The position numbers were made by a program, and so were the translations under genes. Positions 1-8,440 of a stretch of DNA of 49,035 nucleotides are shown here, one piece after another; the first letter of the stretch is position 1, and every line of letters starts with the position of its first letter. The DNA is taken from positions 1 through 49,035 of the forward strand of contig NZ_JWIZ01000009.1 of the NCBI RefSeq assembly GCF_001038205.1. The letters are read 5' to 3'. The notes below the pieces were generated by a model. It saw only the letters and a program-made list of their open reading frames with translations, had not been told where the DNA came from and searched no databases. This stretch comes from Muribacter muris. Its GTDB lineage: Bacteria > Pseudomonadota > Gammaproteobacteria > Enterobacterales > Pasteurellaceae.

Positions 1-1
1 T

Positions 2-86
2 TGTAGGGACACACTGCGTGTGTCCGGATTTTAACCTATTGAAATAATTTGATTTTTATAAAGGACACACGCAGTGTGTCCCTACA
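2..86. repeat. REPIN-like inverted pair of palindromic repeats
   Basis: Two 24-bp arms (2-25 and 63-86) are exact reverse complements separated by 37 bp. Each arm is itself a palindrome, GGACACAC-TGC-GTGTGTCC, preceded by TGTAG. Two inverted REP units with a short spacer is the REPIN arrangement. The element lies upstream of dapE and has no coding content. It could equally be a large hairpin acting on transcripts from further left. No transposase is visible nearby. Confidence 0.7.
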
Positions 87-194
87 TTCTGTTAAAATTT
101 CTATTTTTGTGCATTTGCTACATAATACTGCAAAATTCGCCTATGAATAATTTTACAAAAAATCACGGCGAACCCACCGCTTGTTGAGGGAAAA

Positions 195-1322
195 ATGCAA
201 ACACAGATTATCGAATTGGCACGGCAGCTGATTCAACGACCGTCTATTAGTCCTGATGATCAAGGCTGCCAACACATTATTGCCGAGCGGTTACAAACGC
301 TTGGTTTTCAACTGGAGTGGCTGCCGTTTGGCGACACCCTGAATTTATGGGCAACCCACGGCACGGGCAGCCCTTGCATTGCCTTTGCCGGTCATACCGA
401 TGTTGTGCCGGTCGGCGATGAAAACCAGTGGCAATATCCGCCGTTTGCCGCACACCTTGACGACGATCTGCTCTACGGGCGGGGTGCGGCGGATATGAAA
501 GGTTCGCTTGCCGCAATGGTGGTGGCTGCCGAACAATTTGTCCGCCAAAACCCCGATCATCACGGCAAAATCGGCTTGCTGATTACCTCAGACGAAGAAG
601 CCGCAGCGAAAGACGGCACGGTCAAAGTGGTTGAAACCCTAATGGCACGGGGCGAAAGAATTGATTATTGCGTGGTCGGCGAGCCTTCCAGCACCCAACA
701 GCTCGGCGATGTGATTAAAAACGGGCGGAGGGGTTCGATCACCGCCACCCTTTACATTGAGGGAGTACAAGGGCACGTTGCCTATCCGCATTTGGCGGAT
801 AATCCGGTACACAAAGCACTACCATTTTTACAGGCGCTCACCGCTTATCAGTGGGATCAAGGCAACGCCTATTTCCCACCGACCAGCCTGCAAATTGCCA
901 ATATTCAGGCGGGAACAGGCTCAAATAACGTGATCCCTGGCGAGCTTTATGTGCAGTTTAACCTGCGTTATTCCACCGAAGTGGACGACCAAATTATTCA
1001 AGCAACAGTAGCGGAACTGCTTGAACAGCACGGCTTGCGCTACCGTATTCACTGGCAGTTATCGGGCGAACCGTTTCTCACCGCACAAGGCAAATTGGTG
1101 GAAGCCGCCGTTGCTGCCGTACAAGAGATTACTTCGATTACCCCAGCATTAGAAACCGGCGGCGGCACATCGGACGGGCGTTTTATTGCGCAAATGGGCG
1201 CAGAAGTGGTCGAGTTCGGCCCGCTAAACCGCACCATTCATAAAGTCAATGAATGTGTTGATATTCACGATCTCGCCAAATGCGGCGACATTTACCACCG
1301 TATTCTGACTAAATTGTTATAG
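195..1322 (+). CDS. dapE: Succinyl-diaminopimelate desuccinylase
   Basis: Cytosolic di-zinc M20 peptidase-family enzyme that hydrolyses N-succinyl-LL-2,6-diaminopimelate to LL-DAP and succinate, in the lysine and peptidoglycan DAP pathway. The 375-residue length is normal for the family. The metal and catalytic residues sit in expected motifs: [10 protein letters not shown] (His67), GRGAADMKG (bridging Asp100), TSDEE (catalytic Glu134 and ligand Glu135) and a C-terminal His in [18 protein letters not shown] near the C terminus is also typical. The ATG at 195 follows a GAGGG ribosome binding site at 186-190. An uptake-signal copy lies just upstream (ACCGCTTGT, about 177-185). The gene stands alone, ending in a hairpin shared with the convergent ROK gene. 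Confidence 0.97.
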   Translation: MQTQIIELARQLIQRPSISPDDQGCQHIIAERLQTLGFQLEWLPFGDTLNLWATHGTGSPCIAFAGHTDVVPVGDENQWQYPPFAAHLDDDLLYGRGAADMKGSLAAMVVAAEQFVRQNPDHHGKIGLLITSDEEAAAKDGTVKVVETLMARGERIDYCVVGEPSSTQQLGDVIKNGRRGSITATLYIEGVQGHVAYPHLADNPVHKALPFLQALTAYQWDQGNAYFPPTSLQIANIQAGTGSNNVIPGELYVQFNLRYSTEVDDQIIQATVAELLEQHGLRYRIHWQLSGEPFLTAQGKLVEAAVAAVQEITSITPALETGGGTSDGRFIAQMGAEVVEFGPLNRTIHKVNECVDIHDLAKCGDIYHRILTKLL

Positions 1323-1326
1323 AAAA

Positions 1327-1346
1327 GGGGCGGCGATTTTCGCCCC
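1327..1346. terminator. Hairpin between dapE and the convergent ROK gene
   Basis: GGGGCG (1327-1332) pairs with CGCCCC (1341-1346) around an 8-nt loop in the 31-bp gap between two convergent genes. The flanks are short A/T runs rather than a strong U tract, so it is probably a modest bidirectional terminator. Confidence 0.6.
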
Positions 1347-1353
1347 ATCATCA

Positions 1354-2460
1354 CTATTCATTCAGTAAAAAGTAAATCGGTAAGATCGCCGCCCCCAAGG
1401 CAATATTTTCAATGCCGATTTGGGTGGTATCTAATTGTGCAAGGGGGCGTTCCGTTTGGCTGAAATACGAGGAATGCCGGATATATGTCGCAATATGATC
1501 AATAAGGGGTCTAGGCAGCATTCCAGTAATAACGATCACTTTTGGATCAAGCCAAGCGATTGCCGAAATGACTAATGAAAGCACCTGCGGTTTTGCACGA
1601 TCCAGCCAATGATAGAGTGTCGGATCTTGCTCGTCAAATCGTGCTAAAATGCCCGCCTCGGTTATATTCTCTTTACCGAGGCTTTTGACTAAATCATTCC
1701 AACTTGGACGGGGTTGCTCGTAACTGAATAGCATTCCTACTTCACCGGCATTGCCAAAGCCGCCTTGAATGAACTTACCTTGTGAAATGACACCTGCACC
1801 AATCCCAAAATCAAGGCTGATGACGATAAGATCATCGTTTTCCCGCCACGCGCCCGAATAATACTCGCCGATAGCAATGGTATTGATATTATTTTCAATC
1901 CTGCACGGATACCCTAAATACTGGGTCAATTTATCCGCCAAATGGGGTTGATTTTGCAGTAAAGGAAACCAAGGCGATGAGCGGGAACTGTCCGATAATA
2001 AGTAGCCGGAAACAGAAAAGCCAACACCAAGAATACGGGCTTCTTGCAAGAATTTCTTCTCAAGTAACCGCTTGATTGCATTTTTGATTTGACTAAATAA
2101 GCGATCTAAATCCGTTTTTGTTTGATAGGTATGGCATTCACTCGCAAGTTTATTGCCACAAAAATCGACTAAGGAAAGGTGAAATGCTTCGCTTAGAAAG
2201 GTAACGCCGATAGAACAGCAGGCGGTTGGGTTTAAGGTTAAATGATAGGAGGTCTGTCCCCGCTTTTTAACCGCTTTTTCATTTTCTTTAATCAGCCCTA
2301 AAAACAGCAATTTTCGGCAATATTGAGTGATTGCTCCCGGTGTTAGCTCTGATAGCTGGCTTAATATGGCTCGAGAAGGAGAATGCTGACGAATAAGGCG
2401 TAGCAGTAGGCGTTCACTGGCATTTAAGGATAAAATCGGGTTATTTGATGACATAATCAT
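1354..2460 (-). CDS. ROK-family transcriptional regulator (NagC/Mlc type)
   Basis: A 368-residue protein with an N-terminal winged helix-turn-helix (about residues 10-70, including LTPGAITQYCRKLLFLGLI) followed by a ROK sugar-kinase-like domain. The domain shows the LDFGIGAG phosphate-binding motif and GGFGNAGEVG. The cysteine-rich zinc motif that normally follows GxxGExGH in NagC/Mlc (CxCGxxGCxE) is absent; the chain instead runs on as MLFSYEQPRPSW, so zinc binding or ligand recognition probably differs. Two starts are possible, ATG at 2460 or ATG at 2454, and neither has a clear Shine-Dalgarno sequence. The gene lies just downstream of the ABC importer operon on the same strand, beyond a hairpin, so it is the obvious candidate regulator of that operon. 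The ligand is unknown. Confidence 0.85.
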   Translation of the reverse strand: MIMSSNNPILSLNASERLLLRLIRQHSPSRAILSQLSELTPGAITQYCRKLLFLGLIKENEKAVKKRGQTSYHLTLNPTACCSIGVTFLSEAFHLSLVDFCGNKLASECHTYQTKTDLDRLFSQIKNAIKRLLEKKFLQEARILGVGFSVSGYLLSDSSRSSPWFPLLQNQPHLADKLTQYLGYPCRIENNINTIAIGEYYSGAWRENDDLIVISLDFGIGAGVISQGKFIQGGFGNAGEVGMLFSYEQPRPSWNDLVKSLGKENITEAGILARFDEQDPTLYHWLDRAKPQVLSLVISAIAWLDPKVIVITGMLPRPLIDHIATYIRHSSYFSQTERPLAQLDTTQIGIENIALGAAILPIYFLLNE

Positions 2461-2468
2461 ATTGGGAA

Positions 2469-2497
2469 AATAAAGGCTACTTATCGTAGCCTTTATT
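2469..2497 (-). terminator. Terminator after the importer binding-protein gene
   Basis: AATAAAGGCTAC (2469-2480) and GTAGCCTTTATT (2486-2497) form a perfect 12-bp stem with a 5-nt loop. On the minus strand it is followed by TTTTCCC. It separates the importer operon from the downstream ROK gene, which may then be read by leakage or by its own promoter. Confidence 0.85.
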
Positions 2498-2516
2498 GCC
2501 CTATTTGATCAACCGA

Positions 2517-3602
2517 TTATTTTGCAACAACCTCTTTAGTAAACGTTGCCATTGCATTTTTGCCCCAATGGGCAGGGAAAAATAGTACGTCAGCCTTTCC
2601 GACTTGGTTATCTAGCGGACGTACGCCGAAGGCTTGATGCAGATTTTGTTGCACCTGATGTGAGACAATCCAATTCACAAACAGCAAGGAAGCGGCCGGA
2701 TGACGACTATTTTTTGCAATACCTAACACATTTCCACCGCCGGGCATACCGAATTTCGGTATATAAAATTTGAGACGAGGGGTAATTGCCCCTTGTTTTT
2801 GCAAACTAAACAGGTGATCTTGCCACGCGGACACTAAATCTAACTCTCCGTCATTTAAACGGGTTAAACTGTCTGCGTTGGAAGATGTTCGGGTCATCTT
2901 CTCTTTGTGCTGTGCGAACCAATCCCAAGTGGCTTGCCATTTTTCGGTTTGTGCTTGATTAAACTCTTGGTGCTGATAATCATAATCCCCGCTAATATAA
3001 ATCAATGCACGTTCAATAAAGGCTTTACCTGATGCACCGCCGTTTGGATCGGCATAACCGAATTTGCGAGGCTGCTTTTCAATGTAGGCTTGCATTTCCT
3101 GCCAACTTTGCGGCAGTTGTTCCTCTGTTAAGCGTAGCGGATCGTATGCAAAACCGGTTTGATTTCCCCAAAATCCGACCGCTTGTGTGCCTAACTCAAC
3201 ACCTTGTAAAAAGTGGTTCGCGGTTGAGAAATTTGGTAACCGGCTTAAATCGGCTAATACATCGCTTTTTTGTACGGTCGGGTAAGCATCTGCACCAATG
3301 GCGATAACATCCATTTTCCCTTTCTCTAACGTTTTCTCGGCAAGCAATTTGTTAATATTACCTTCCGATGTCCCTTCCGGAATTTTAACGCTAATTCCGT
3401 ACTGCTGTTCAAAGGCTTTGACAAAGGTACGGAATTGCGGTTGTAAATACCAAATGCTGACGACCACCTGCCCTTCTTGCTTTGCTTGGGCTTCAATATC
3501 TGCCCACGCTTTTTGGCTCAAGTCGTTTGCTTGTGCGCTACCGTTAAAAAATACCGTTGCGCAAGCGGTGCTAAATCCGATGAGGGTATTAAGTTTACGC
3601 AT
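2517..3602 (-). CDS. ABC importer periplasmic substrate-binding protein
   Basis: A 361-residue family-1 extracellular solute-binding protein of the spermidine/iron/phosphorylated-solute group. The signal peptide is clear (basic start MRKLN, hydrophobic core, predicted cleavage after GSAQA near residue 25). The mature region has the usual early strand and helix (EGQVVVSIWYLQPQF) and a late NWIVSHQVQQ segment. The ATG at 3602 follows AGGAG. It is the last gene of the operon ATPase, permease, permease, binding protein. The family binds very diverse ligands (Fe3+, polyamines, hexose phosphates, phosphonates), so sequence alone does not fix the substrate. The divergent GDPD suggests a glycerophosphodiester, which is inference only. 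Confidence 0.85.
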   Translation of the reverse strand: MRKLNTLIGFSTACATVFFNGSAQANDLSQKAWADIEAQAKQEGQVVVSIWYLQPQFRTFVKAFEQQYGISVKIPEGTSEGNINKLLAEKTLEKGKMDVIAIGADAYPTVQKSDVLADLSRLPNFSTANHFLQGVELGTQAVGFWGNQTGFAYDPLRLTEEQLPQSWQEMQAYIEKQPRKFGYADPNGGASGKAFIERALIYISGDYDYQHQEFNQAQTEKWQATWDWFAQHKEKMTRTSSNADSLTRLNDGELDLVSAWQDHLFSLQKQGAITPRLKFYIPKFGMPGGGNVLGIAKNSRHPAASLLFVNWIVSHQVQQNLHQAFGVRPLDNQVGKADVLFFPAHWGKNAMATFTKEVVAK

Positions 3603-3621
3603 AATATGCTCCTATAAGTCA

Positions 3622-4466
3622 TTAGGCTTTGCCTGTGGATTGAGAGAGATAATTACCTTTCAGTAATTTTTCGATAATCATCATTAAAATAATGTTAGGA
3701 ATCATCAAAATCAGTGAAACAACGGCAGCGTTTGGGCGAATGAAGGAATAGCCCAAGAAAGAATATAAGATCGTCGGAACAGTAATAAAATCCGGTGATC
3801 CGATGACAAAGGCGATCGCAAATTCCTCCAAACTTTTGACTAAACAAAAAATAATGGCAGCCAAAAAGCTAGGTTTTAACATCGGTAAATATACATCTTT
3901 AAAGGTGGTGAGTTTGGACGCACCGAGATCACGGCTGGCATCAATTAAATCTTGGGGAACAGCACTGAACCCTGCGGATAAAATCCGGATAGCATAAGGC
4001 AACGCCATTACCGTATGCCCGATCACAATGCCGATAAAAGGCGTTGTAATATTCAGCGATAACAGCATTTGGCTAAAAAACAGGGCAATAATCATTCCGG
4101 GAATGACAAGGGGAATGAGGGTAAGTAGCTCTGCCATTTTTTCCCTCTAAATTGCATTCTGCCGAACGCATAAGCGGTGGGAATGGCTAATAAAATGGCA
4201 ATCAATGCAACCACCGGTGCGATGGTATAACTATTGAGCATCGCTTCCGGCAAAGAGGTTTGTTGCCATACATTGACCCAACGCTCAAGAGAGAGCGAAG
4301 GCGGCAGCATATCGGGGTAACTCCAAGGCGCTTTCGGATCAACAAACGACCATAGCCCAGCCATTAGAAAAGGAATAAATAGCCAAATCGTGTTGGCGAT
4401 AAGAAAAAAGATGATCGCAATTTTGCCGATGAGCCGACCGTTTTTGGTGGTGATGATTGTATTCAT
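3622..4466 (-). pseudogene. ABC importer permease 2, split by a -1 frameshift in an A run
   Basis: Second binding-protein-dependent permease subunit. The N-terminal half (ATG at 4466, MNTIITTKNGR, two membrane segments, ending TAYAFGRMQFRGKK) is in one frame. The C-terminal half (from 4137, MAELLTLIPLVIPGM, with the EAA-loop segment DASRDLGASKLTTFKDVY and three to four more membrane segments) is in another. The break is at six A residues (minus strand, 4142-4137). One extra A would join GKK directly to MAELLTL and give a normal ~280-residue permease. AGAGGG lies five bases before the internal ATG, so the C half could be re-initiated as a separate polypeptide. The start overlaps the permease 1 stop as ATGA. 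Possible explanations are a sequencing error, a slippage mutation or phase variation, or a true split. Confidence 0.8.
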
Positions 4467-5332
4467 TGTATCTCTCCTCTTTTCGTTGCAAGCGGTCGGA
4501 TCAGCACCGAAATTAACACGGTAAAGCAAGCGGATGTCAGCATAATCATCATTGCCATTACCGCACTTTGATTCCATTCCTCAAATTGATATGCCGTCAT
4601 CTGCATTAAGCGGGCGAGAGAATAGGTATCTCTTGGGCCGGCAATACTGTAAAACGCAAAATCCCCCAGTGCGCCGATAAAAATCAGAATAAAGGAGACT
4701 TGAACAGCGCCTAGGCTTAAAGGAAAGACGATATAACGGAAGCGTTGCCACGGGGTTGAACCGAGATTAGCGGTGGCATCAAACAGATCGGATTTTAGGG
4801 AATTGACCGCACCGCCAATTAAAATCAGTGCGAAGGGAATATTTTTCCACATTTGCAACACAATCACGCCCCAGCCAAAATCATCATTCTGTAACGTATG
4901 GGGCTGTTTCCAAATACCTAAAAAGATGAATAATTCATTGAGGATACCGTGATAGGAGATGATATTGACTAATAAAAACGCAGCGACTAAGCCGGGGACA
5001 AGCATTGGAGCGCGCAAAATCGTAATAACTGCGACTTTCGCGGGAATCGGTTTACGCAACCACATTGCTATCGGATAGGCGACAATAATAGACAATATCG
5101 CACCGAGCAAAGCCACTTTCACGGAATAGCCGAACGATTTTTGAAAAATTTCATCGGAAAGCACCGCTTGCCAATGGTGTAAAGTAAAAGTGCTTTCATC
5201 ACCAAAGATGTTATACAGTCCGACACTTTGCAGGACAACGATATAAAAAGTCGAGCCCATTAGTAGCAAAATTGTGCCTAAGCCGGGTATTAACAAGAGC
5301 CACGCTTTGAGATCTAGGCGAACGTTTTTCAT
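4463..5332 (-). CDS. ABC importer permease 1
   Basis: Inner-membrane permease of 289 residues with about six transmembrane segments. The cytoplasmic EAA loop that contacts the ATPase reads DATANLGSTPWQRFRYIVF (about residues 185-205). It belongs to the PotB/CysTW-like binding-protein-dependent class. It is tightly packed: its ATG (5332) overlaps the ATPase stop by four bases, and its stop overlaps the start of permease 2 in the same way, implying translational coupling. It should pair with permease 2 to form the heterodimeric channel. Confidence 0.88.
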   Translation of the reverse strand: MKNVRLDLKAWLLLIPGLGTILLLMGSTFYIVVLQSVGLYNIFGDESTFTLHHWQAVLSDEIFQKSFGYSVKVALLGAILSIIVAYPIAMWLRKPIPAKVAVITILRAPMLVPGLVAAFLLVNIISYHGILNELFIFLGIWKQPHTLQNDDFGWGVIVLQMWKNIPFALILIGGAVNSLKSDLFDATANLGSTPWQRFRYIVFPLSLGAVQVSFILIFIGALGDFAFYSIAGPRDTYSLARLMQMTAYQFEEWNQSAVMAMMIMLTSACFTVLISVLIRPLATKRGEIQ

Positions 5333-6393
5333 ACTGCCTCCAAAAAGTGAATGGCATTGCGGGCAAGGGTAAAGGTTAAGCGGTTATCTGTTGGGAGTTC
5401 GGGGAATTTCGTCAGTTGCAAACGCAGTATTTTCTCAGGGTATTGAGGGATAACCGCTTGGATTTCGGTTAAGCTCCCCATAAACGCCGTTTGCTTCACT
5501 TCCACCGTAAATGTGTTTTCGTCTGTATGCGCTTGTGCAAGTAGTGCATCTTCGGGGCGGAAACAGACATAAATACGCTCTGCTACCGGCGGGCGTGGCG
5601 ATTCAACATGAAACTCACCTAATAAAGAACGCACTTGGTAGATCCTTTCACCGATTGGCTTAACCTGAGCCTCGAAAATATTGGCGATGCCGATAAAATC
5701 GGCAACAAAGCGGTTGATCGGTTGGTGGTAGATTTGTTGGGGGGTGCCGATCTGCTCAATACTGCCTTTATTTAGCACGATAATTTTATCGGACATCGCG
5801 AGGGCTTCCGCTTGATCGTGCGTTACATAGATGCTGGTTAAATTATATTGATGAGATAATTGCTTGATTTCAAAACGGACACTTTCACGCAATTTTGCGT
5901 CAAGGTTGGAAAGCGGCTCATCAAATAAAATGACATCCGGCCGTGTAACCATTGCTCTGGCTAGAGCAACCCGTTGTTGCTGACCACTGGAAAGTTGATT
6001 CGGCATTTTCAGTTTATGGTTTTCCAAATCCATCTGCTTTAATGCGGTATTCAAACGTCCCGCTTGTTCGGCTTTTTCGATTTTCTTTTGTTGTAACCCA
6101 TAACAGATATTGTGCGAAACATTCAAATGCGGAAAAAGCGCATAAGATTGAAAGCACATTGCAGTATTACGCTTTTCAGGCGGAACAAAATTAACATTTT
6201 TATCTCCGATCAATACCTCGCCTTCATCCGCCTGATAAAAACCGGCTATCAATTTAAGTAACGAGGTTTTGCCACAACCACTTGGCCCAAGCAATGTAAC
6301 AAATTCCCCCTCTTCTGCCGTAAACGAGATATTTTTTGCCGCATAAAAATCGCCAAATTTCTTGGTAACATTTTTGATTTCCAGTTTTGCCAT
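5329..6393 (-). CDS. ABC importer ATP-binding protein (PotA/FbpC-like)
   Basis: A 354-residue cytoplasmic ATPase. Motifs in order: Walker A GPSGCGKTS (about residues 36-44), Q-loop CFQSYALFPHL, signature LSSGQQQRVALARAM, Walker B VILFDEPLSNLDA, H-loop THDQAEA, then a C-terminal TOBE-like regulatory domain containing VCFRPEDALL. This architecture is typical of polyamine, ferric and phosphorylated-solute importers. It is the first gene of the operon, with GGAGG 6 bases before the ATG. It diverges from the GDPD gene across a 233-bp control region. Confidence 0.93.
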   Translation of the reverse strand: MAKLEIKNVTKKFGDFYAAKNISFTAEEGEFVTLLGPSGCGKTSLLKLIAGFYQADEGEVLIGDKNVNFVPPEKRNTAMCFQSYALFPHLNVSHNICYGLQQKKIEKAEQAGRLNTALKQMDLENHKLKMPNQLSSGQQQRVALARAMVTRPDVILFDEPLSNLDAKLRESVRFEIKQLSHQYNLTSIYVTHDQAEALAMSDKIIVLNKGSIEQIGTPQQIYHQPINRFVADFIGIANIFEAQVKPIGERIYQVRSLLGEFHVESPRPPVAERIYVCFRPEDALLAQAHTDENTFTVEVKQTAFMGSLTEIQAVIPQYPEKILRLQLTKFPELPTDNRLTFTLARNAIHFLEAV

Positions 6394-6434
6394 TGCGAAC
6401 CTCCTCGACGTGTCATATTGACTGAAATGTTTAA

Positions 6435-6463
6435 ACTATATACGATACTTTAATAGAATTTAA
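6435..6463 (-). promoter_or_regulatory. Candidate importer-operon promoter
   Basis: On the minus strand, TTAAAT (6463-6458) and TATAGT (6440-6435) are separated by 17 bp. The implied start near 6428 puts the CRP site about 70 bp upstream, a usual activating distance. The direct repeats TTTAAACTATA (6430-6440) and TTTAAACTCTA (6466-6476) bracket this promoter and could be regulator sites. Seen by eye only. Confidence 0.4.
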
Positions 6464-6489
6464 TATTTAAACTCTATTTATTTGCATTT

Positions 6490-6505
6490 TGTGATAAAGT
6501 TCACA
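6490..6505. promoter_or_regulatory. CRP-cAMP binding site
   Basis: TGTGA-TAAAGT-TCACA is a perfect match to the CRP core TGTGA-N6-TCACA. It lies in the middle of the 233-bp region between the divergent importer operon and GDPD gene, so it could activate both. It implies use of the imported compound as a carbon source when preferred sugars are scarce. Confidence 0.85.
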
Positions 6506-6564
6506 AACTTGTGCTAAAAATAGCGGACTTTTATGACAATATGATGACTATGTCGTATAAATAA

Positions 6565-6593
6565 TTGCGTATAAAATAACTTTGCCATACAAT
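6565..6593 (+). promoter_or_regulatory. Candidate GDPD promoter
   Basis: TTGCGT (6565-6570), a 17-bp spacer and TACAAT (6588-6593) lie 33 bp before the GDPD ATG. A second possibility is TATGAC-17-TATAAA (6533-6538 and 6556-6561), which would put the CRP site near -70. The two cannot be separated by eye. Confidence 0.4.
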
Positions 6594-6626
6594 TTAATTT
6601 AATTTTTTAACTCAAAAGGAGTCTCT

Positions 6627-7454
6627 ATGGGCTTTCAGTTTAACGTGAGCCAGCACAATACTGTGTTGGCGAATAGCCATCGTGGTTACAGTGCTGCTTA
6701 TCCGGAAAATACAATGGCTGCCTTTGTCGGTGCGTATCAAGCGGGTACACACAGTGTCGAATTGGATATTGCGATGACCAAAGATGAAAAAATCGTTGTC
6801 ATTCACGATTTTTCGATTGAGCGGGTATCTAATGGTGAAGGATATGTCGAACAAATGACCCTCGCCCAGTTACGCCAATATGATTATGGAGCAAAATTTG
6901 GCTCGGCGTTTGTCGGCACGGAAATTCCAGAGCTAAGAGAAGTGCTAATCTGGGCGGTGAAACATAATTTGGGCTTAGTCGTTGAAGCGAAGCAGCGGCG
7001 GAATCATCAACGATTTGCGGAAGTCTTGGCGGATCTTATTAGAGAAACCGGGGCGGTGAATCACATTCTATTATTGGCATTCGACCACACGTTGATCAAT
7101 CAGGTTAAATCACTTTATCCCGAAGTCAAATTACAAGTCGTTACCCTAGCGCGTTACCAAAACCAGCTCGCTGCGGTGTTGGCGTCTAATGCCGACAGCG
7201 TCTGTGTGGAATATCACTATGTACATAGAAATGATTTAGAGGCTTACAAAAAAGCGGGGCTATCCGTCCGCTTGTATCTGCACGAGTCCAAAGACGGTAT
7301 TAGCCCCACCCAAGCCTACAATGCGAAATACGGCTATGATGCCGAAAGTGAGATTATTGAATGGCTTCGTGCCGGTCTCATTGATATGTTAAGCCACGAT
7401 GACATTCCCTATCTCAAATCTTTGATTGAACAGGCGGGTAAACGGGTATATTAA
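6627..7454 (+). CDS. Cytosolic glycerophosphodiester phosphodiesterase
   Basis: A 275-residue TIM-barrel GDPD that would hydrolyse glycerophosphodiesters to sn-glycerol-3-phosphate and an alcohol. Family motifs are intact: HRGYSAAYPENTMAAF (catalytic His and substrate Arg), ELDIAMTKDEKIVVIHDF (metal-binding Glu and Asp, second catalytic His) and VVEAK. There is no signal peptide, unlike the periplasmic GlpQ or surface protein D of Haemophilus, so the substrate must enter the cytosol first. The ATG at 6627 follows AAAGGAG. It is divergent from the ABC importer with a shared CRP site, which suggests that importer and hydrolase form one catabolic unit. Confidence 0.92.
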   Translation: MGFQFNVSQHNTVLANSHRGYSAAYPENTMAAFVGAYQAGTHSVELDIAMTKDEKIVVIHDFSIERVSNGEGYVEQMTLAQLRQYDYGAKFGSAFVGTEIPELREVLIWAVKHNLGLVVEAKQRRNHQRFAEVLADLIRETGAVNHILLLAFDHTLINQVKSLYPEVKLQVVTLARYQNQLAAVLASNADSVCVEYHYVHRNDLEAYKKAGLSVRLYLHESKDGISPTQAYNAKYGYDAESEIIEWLRAGLIDMLSHDDIPYLKSLIEQAGKRVY

Positions 7455-7462
7455 GCTATGAT

Positions 7463-7500
7463 GGGAACGCCGATTTTATCGGGATAAAACCGGCGCTCCC
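7463..7500. terminator. Bidirectional terminator between GDPD and the lipoprotein gene
   Basis: GGGAACGCCGATTTTATC folds onto GATAAAACCGGCGCTCCC with only minor mismatches, in the 67-bp gap between convergent genes. Its length and the flanking T/A runs fit a shared terminator. Confidence 0.7.
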
Positions 7501-7521
7501 GTTTAATGAGTATTGGGGAAA

Positions 7522-8283
7522 TTATTCTCTATCCGCCCCAAATGCACCGCCTAAGGTGTTATCCGCATTGCCGAATACGCCGGCAATCCCGTTGGCATTC
7601 ACACCGTAGAATTTACCGGAAAGGGTGGCTGGGGCAACACCTTGTGCCACCGCCTGACCGTTAAATGCCGAGCCGTTAATTGTGGCATTCACGGCAACAT
7701 TACCGTAGTGGCTGTTTTCAAAGACACCGGATAGGGTTTTCGTCCCGAAATTTGCCATCAGCTCCGCATCGCCGTCTCTCATCGGGCCGCCGTAGCTATA
7801 CACAACATCACCCTCGTAGCGTACGATGCCTTGTGTCGGCATATTTTGCGTTTCCGGCACTAAGCTGCCGGCATAGGCGTAACGTTGTGTGCCTGTCCCT
7901 TTTGAGGTAAAGCCGAAATACTGGCCGTTGTCTTCCACTTCACGCACTAATTCGACATTCGCCCCAAACGAGTGGATTTCTCTTGCAGAAACGCCAACCG
8001 GTGCAAGATTATAGCTTGTGCCGTCCACCACTAATGTGGTCGGCGAAAGCGTGCCTTGTTGAATGCCCGTTGAAGCCACTGCTGCATTTTGGTTAGCGGC
8101 TTGATTTGAGGACGCATTACCGGATTGAGCTTGCGTATTACCGTTCGCTTGCACCGCAGTCGGTGTGCCGACACGATTTGGCGAAACCACTTTGGAATCG
8201 TCATCGCCTTTGCCACCGCTGGAACAAGCGGTAAGGGTAGCAAGGCACAGAGCAGTTAAACTCATTTTTGCTAAAGATTTCAT
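7522..8283 (-). CDS. Slam/TbpB-type surface lipoprotein
   Basis: A 253-residue lipoprotein with a signal peptide ending in the lipobox LTAC (Cys near residue 20). A low-complexity Ser/Gly/Asn/Gln linker (about residues 21-75) follows, then a beta-rich domain of short strands. It ends in GVFGNADNTLGGAFGADRE, the closing strand pattern of the TbpB/factor H-binding-protein eight-stranded barrel. Relatives are flipped to the cell surface by Slam translocons and bind host proteins (transferrin, hemoglobin-haptoglobin, complement factor H). The ligand cannot be inferred. No Slam (TPR plus barrel) gene is adjacent, so it would depend on one elsewhere. It is a single-gene unit. Confidence 0.8.
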   Translation of the reverse strand: MKSLAKMSLTALCLATLTACSSGGKGDDDSKVVSPNRVGTPTAVQANGNTQAQSGNASSNQAANQNAAVASTGIQQGTLSPTTLVVDGTSYNLAPVGVSAREIHSFGANVELVREVEDNGQYFGFTSKGTGTQRYAYAGSLVPETQNMPTQGIVRYEGDVVYSYGGPMRDGDAELMANFGTKTLSGVFENSHYGNVAVNATINGSAFNGQAVAQGVAPATLSGKFYGVNANGIAGVFGNADNTLGGAFGADRE

Positions 8284-8440
8284 AAAGACCTCATTTTAAG
8301 TGTTGTGTGAATACGGCAGCAATTTAAACAAGAAAAGATGAAGAAAAACTTAAGAACGATTTCGGCGGCAAATATTTTTTGATTTTGTGGTTTTCTCTTA
8401 TAATTAGCACGGTGATAAACCCATACAAGCGGTGAGATGA

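Noticed and set aside
3298-3666. Long plus-strand frames opposite the importer and his genes (for example 3298-3666, 10683-11270, 30961-31317)
   Set aside because: They mirror well-supported genes on the other strand and have low-complexity products without start signals.
4137-4142. Programmed -1 ribosomal frameshifting in the permease
   Set aside because: The slippery run is G-AAA-AAA, not the favoured A-AAA-AAG or A-AAA-AAA heptamer with a clear downstream stimulator, and this permease class is not known for recoding.
2517-6393. Identification of the importer as AfuABC (hexose-phosphate) or FbpABC (iron)
   Set aside because: Afu-type systems have one long fused permease, whereas this one has two short ones. 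No tyrosine-pair iron-binding signature could be confirmed by eye. The substrate is left open.
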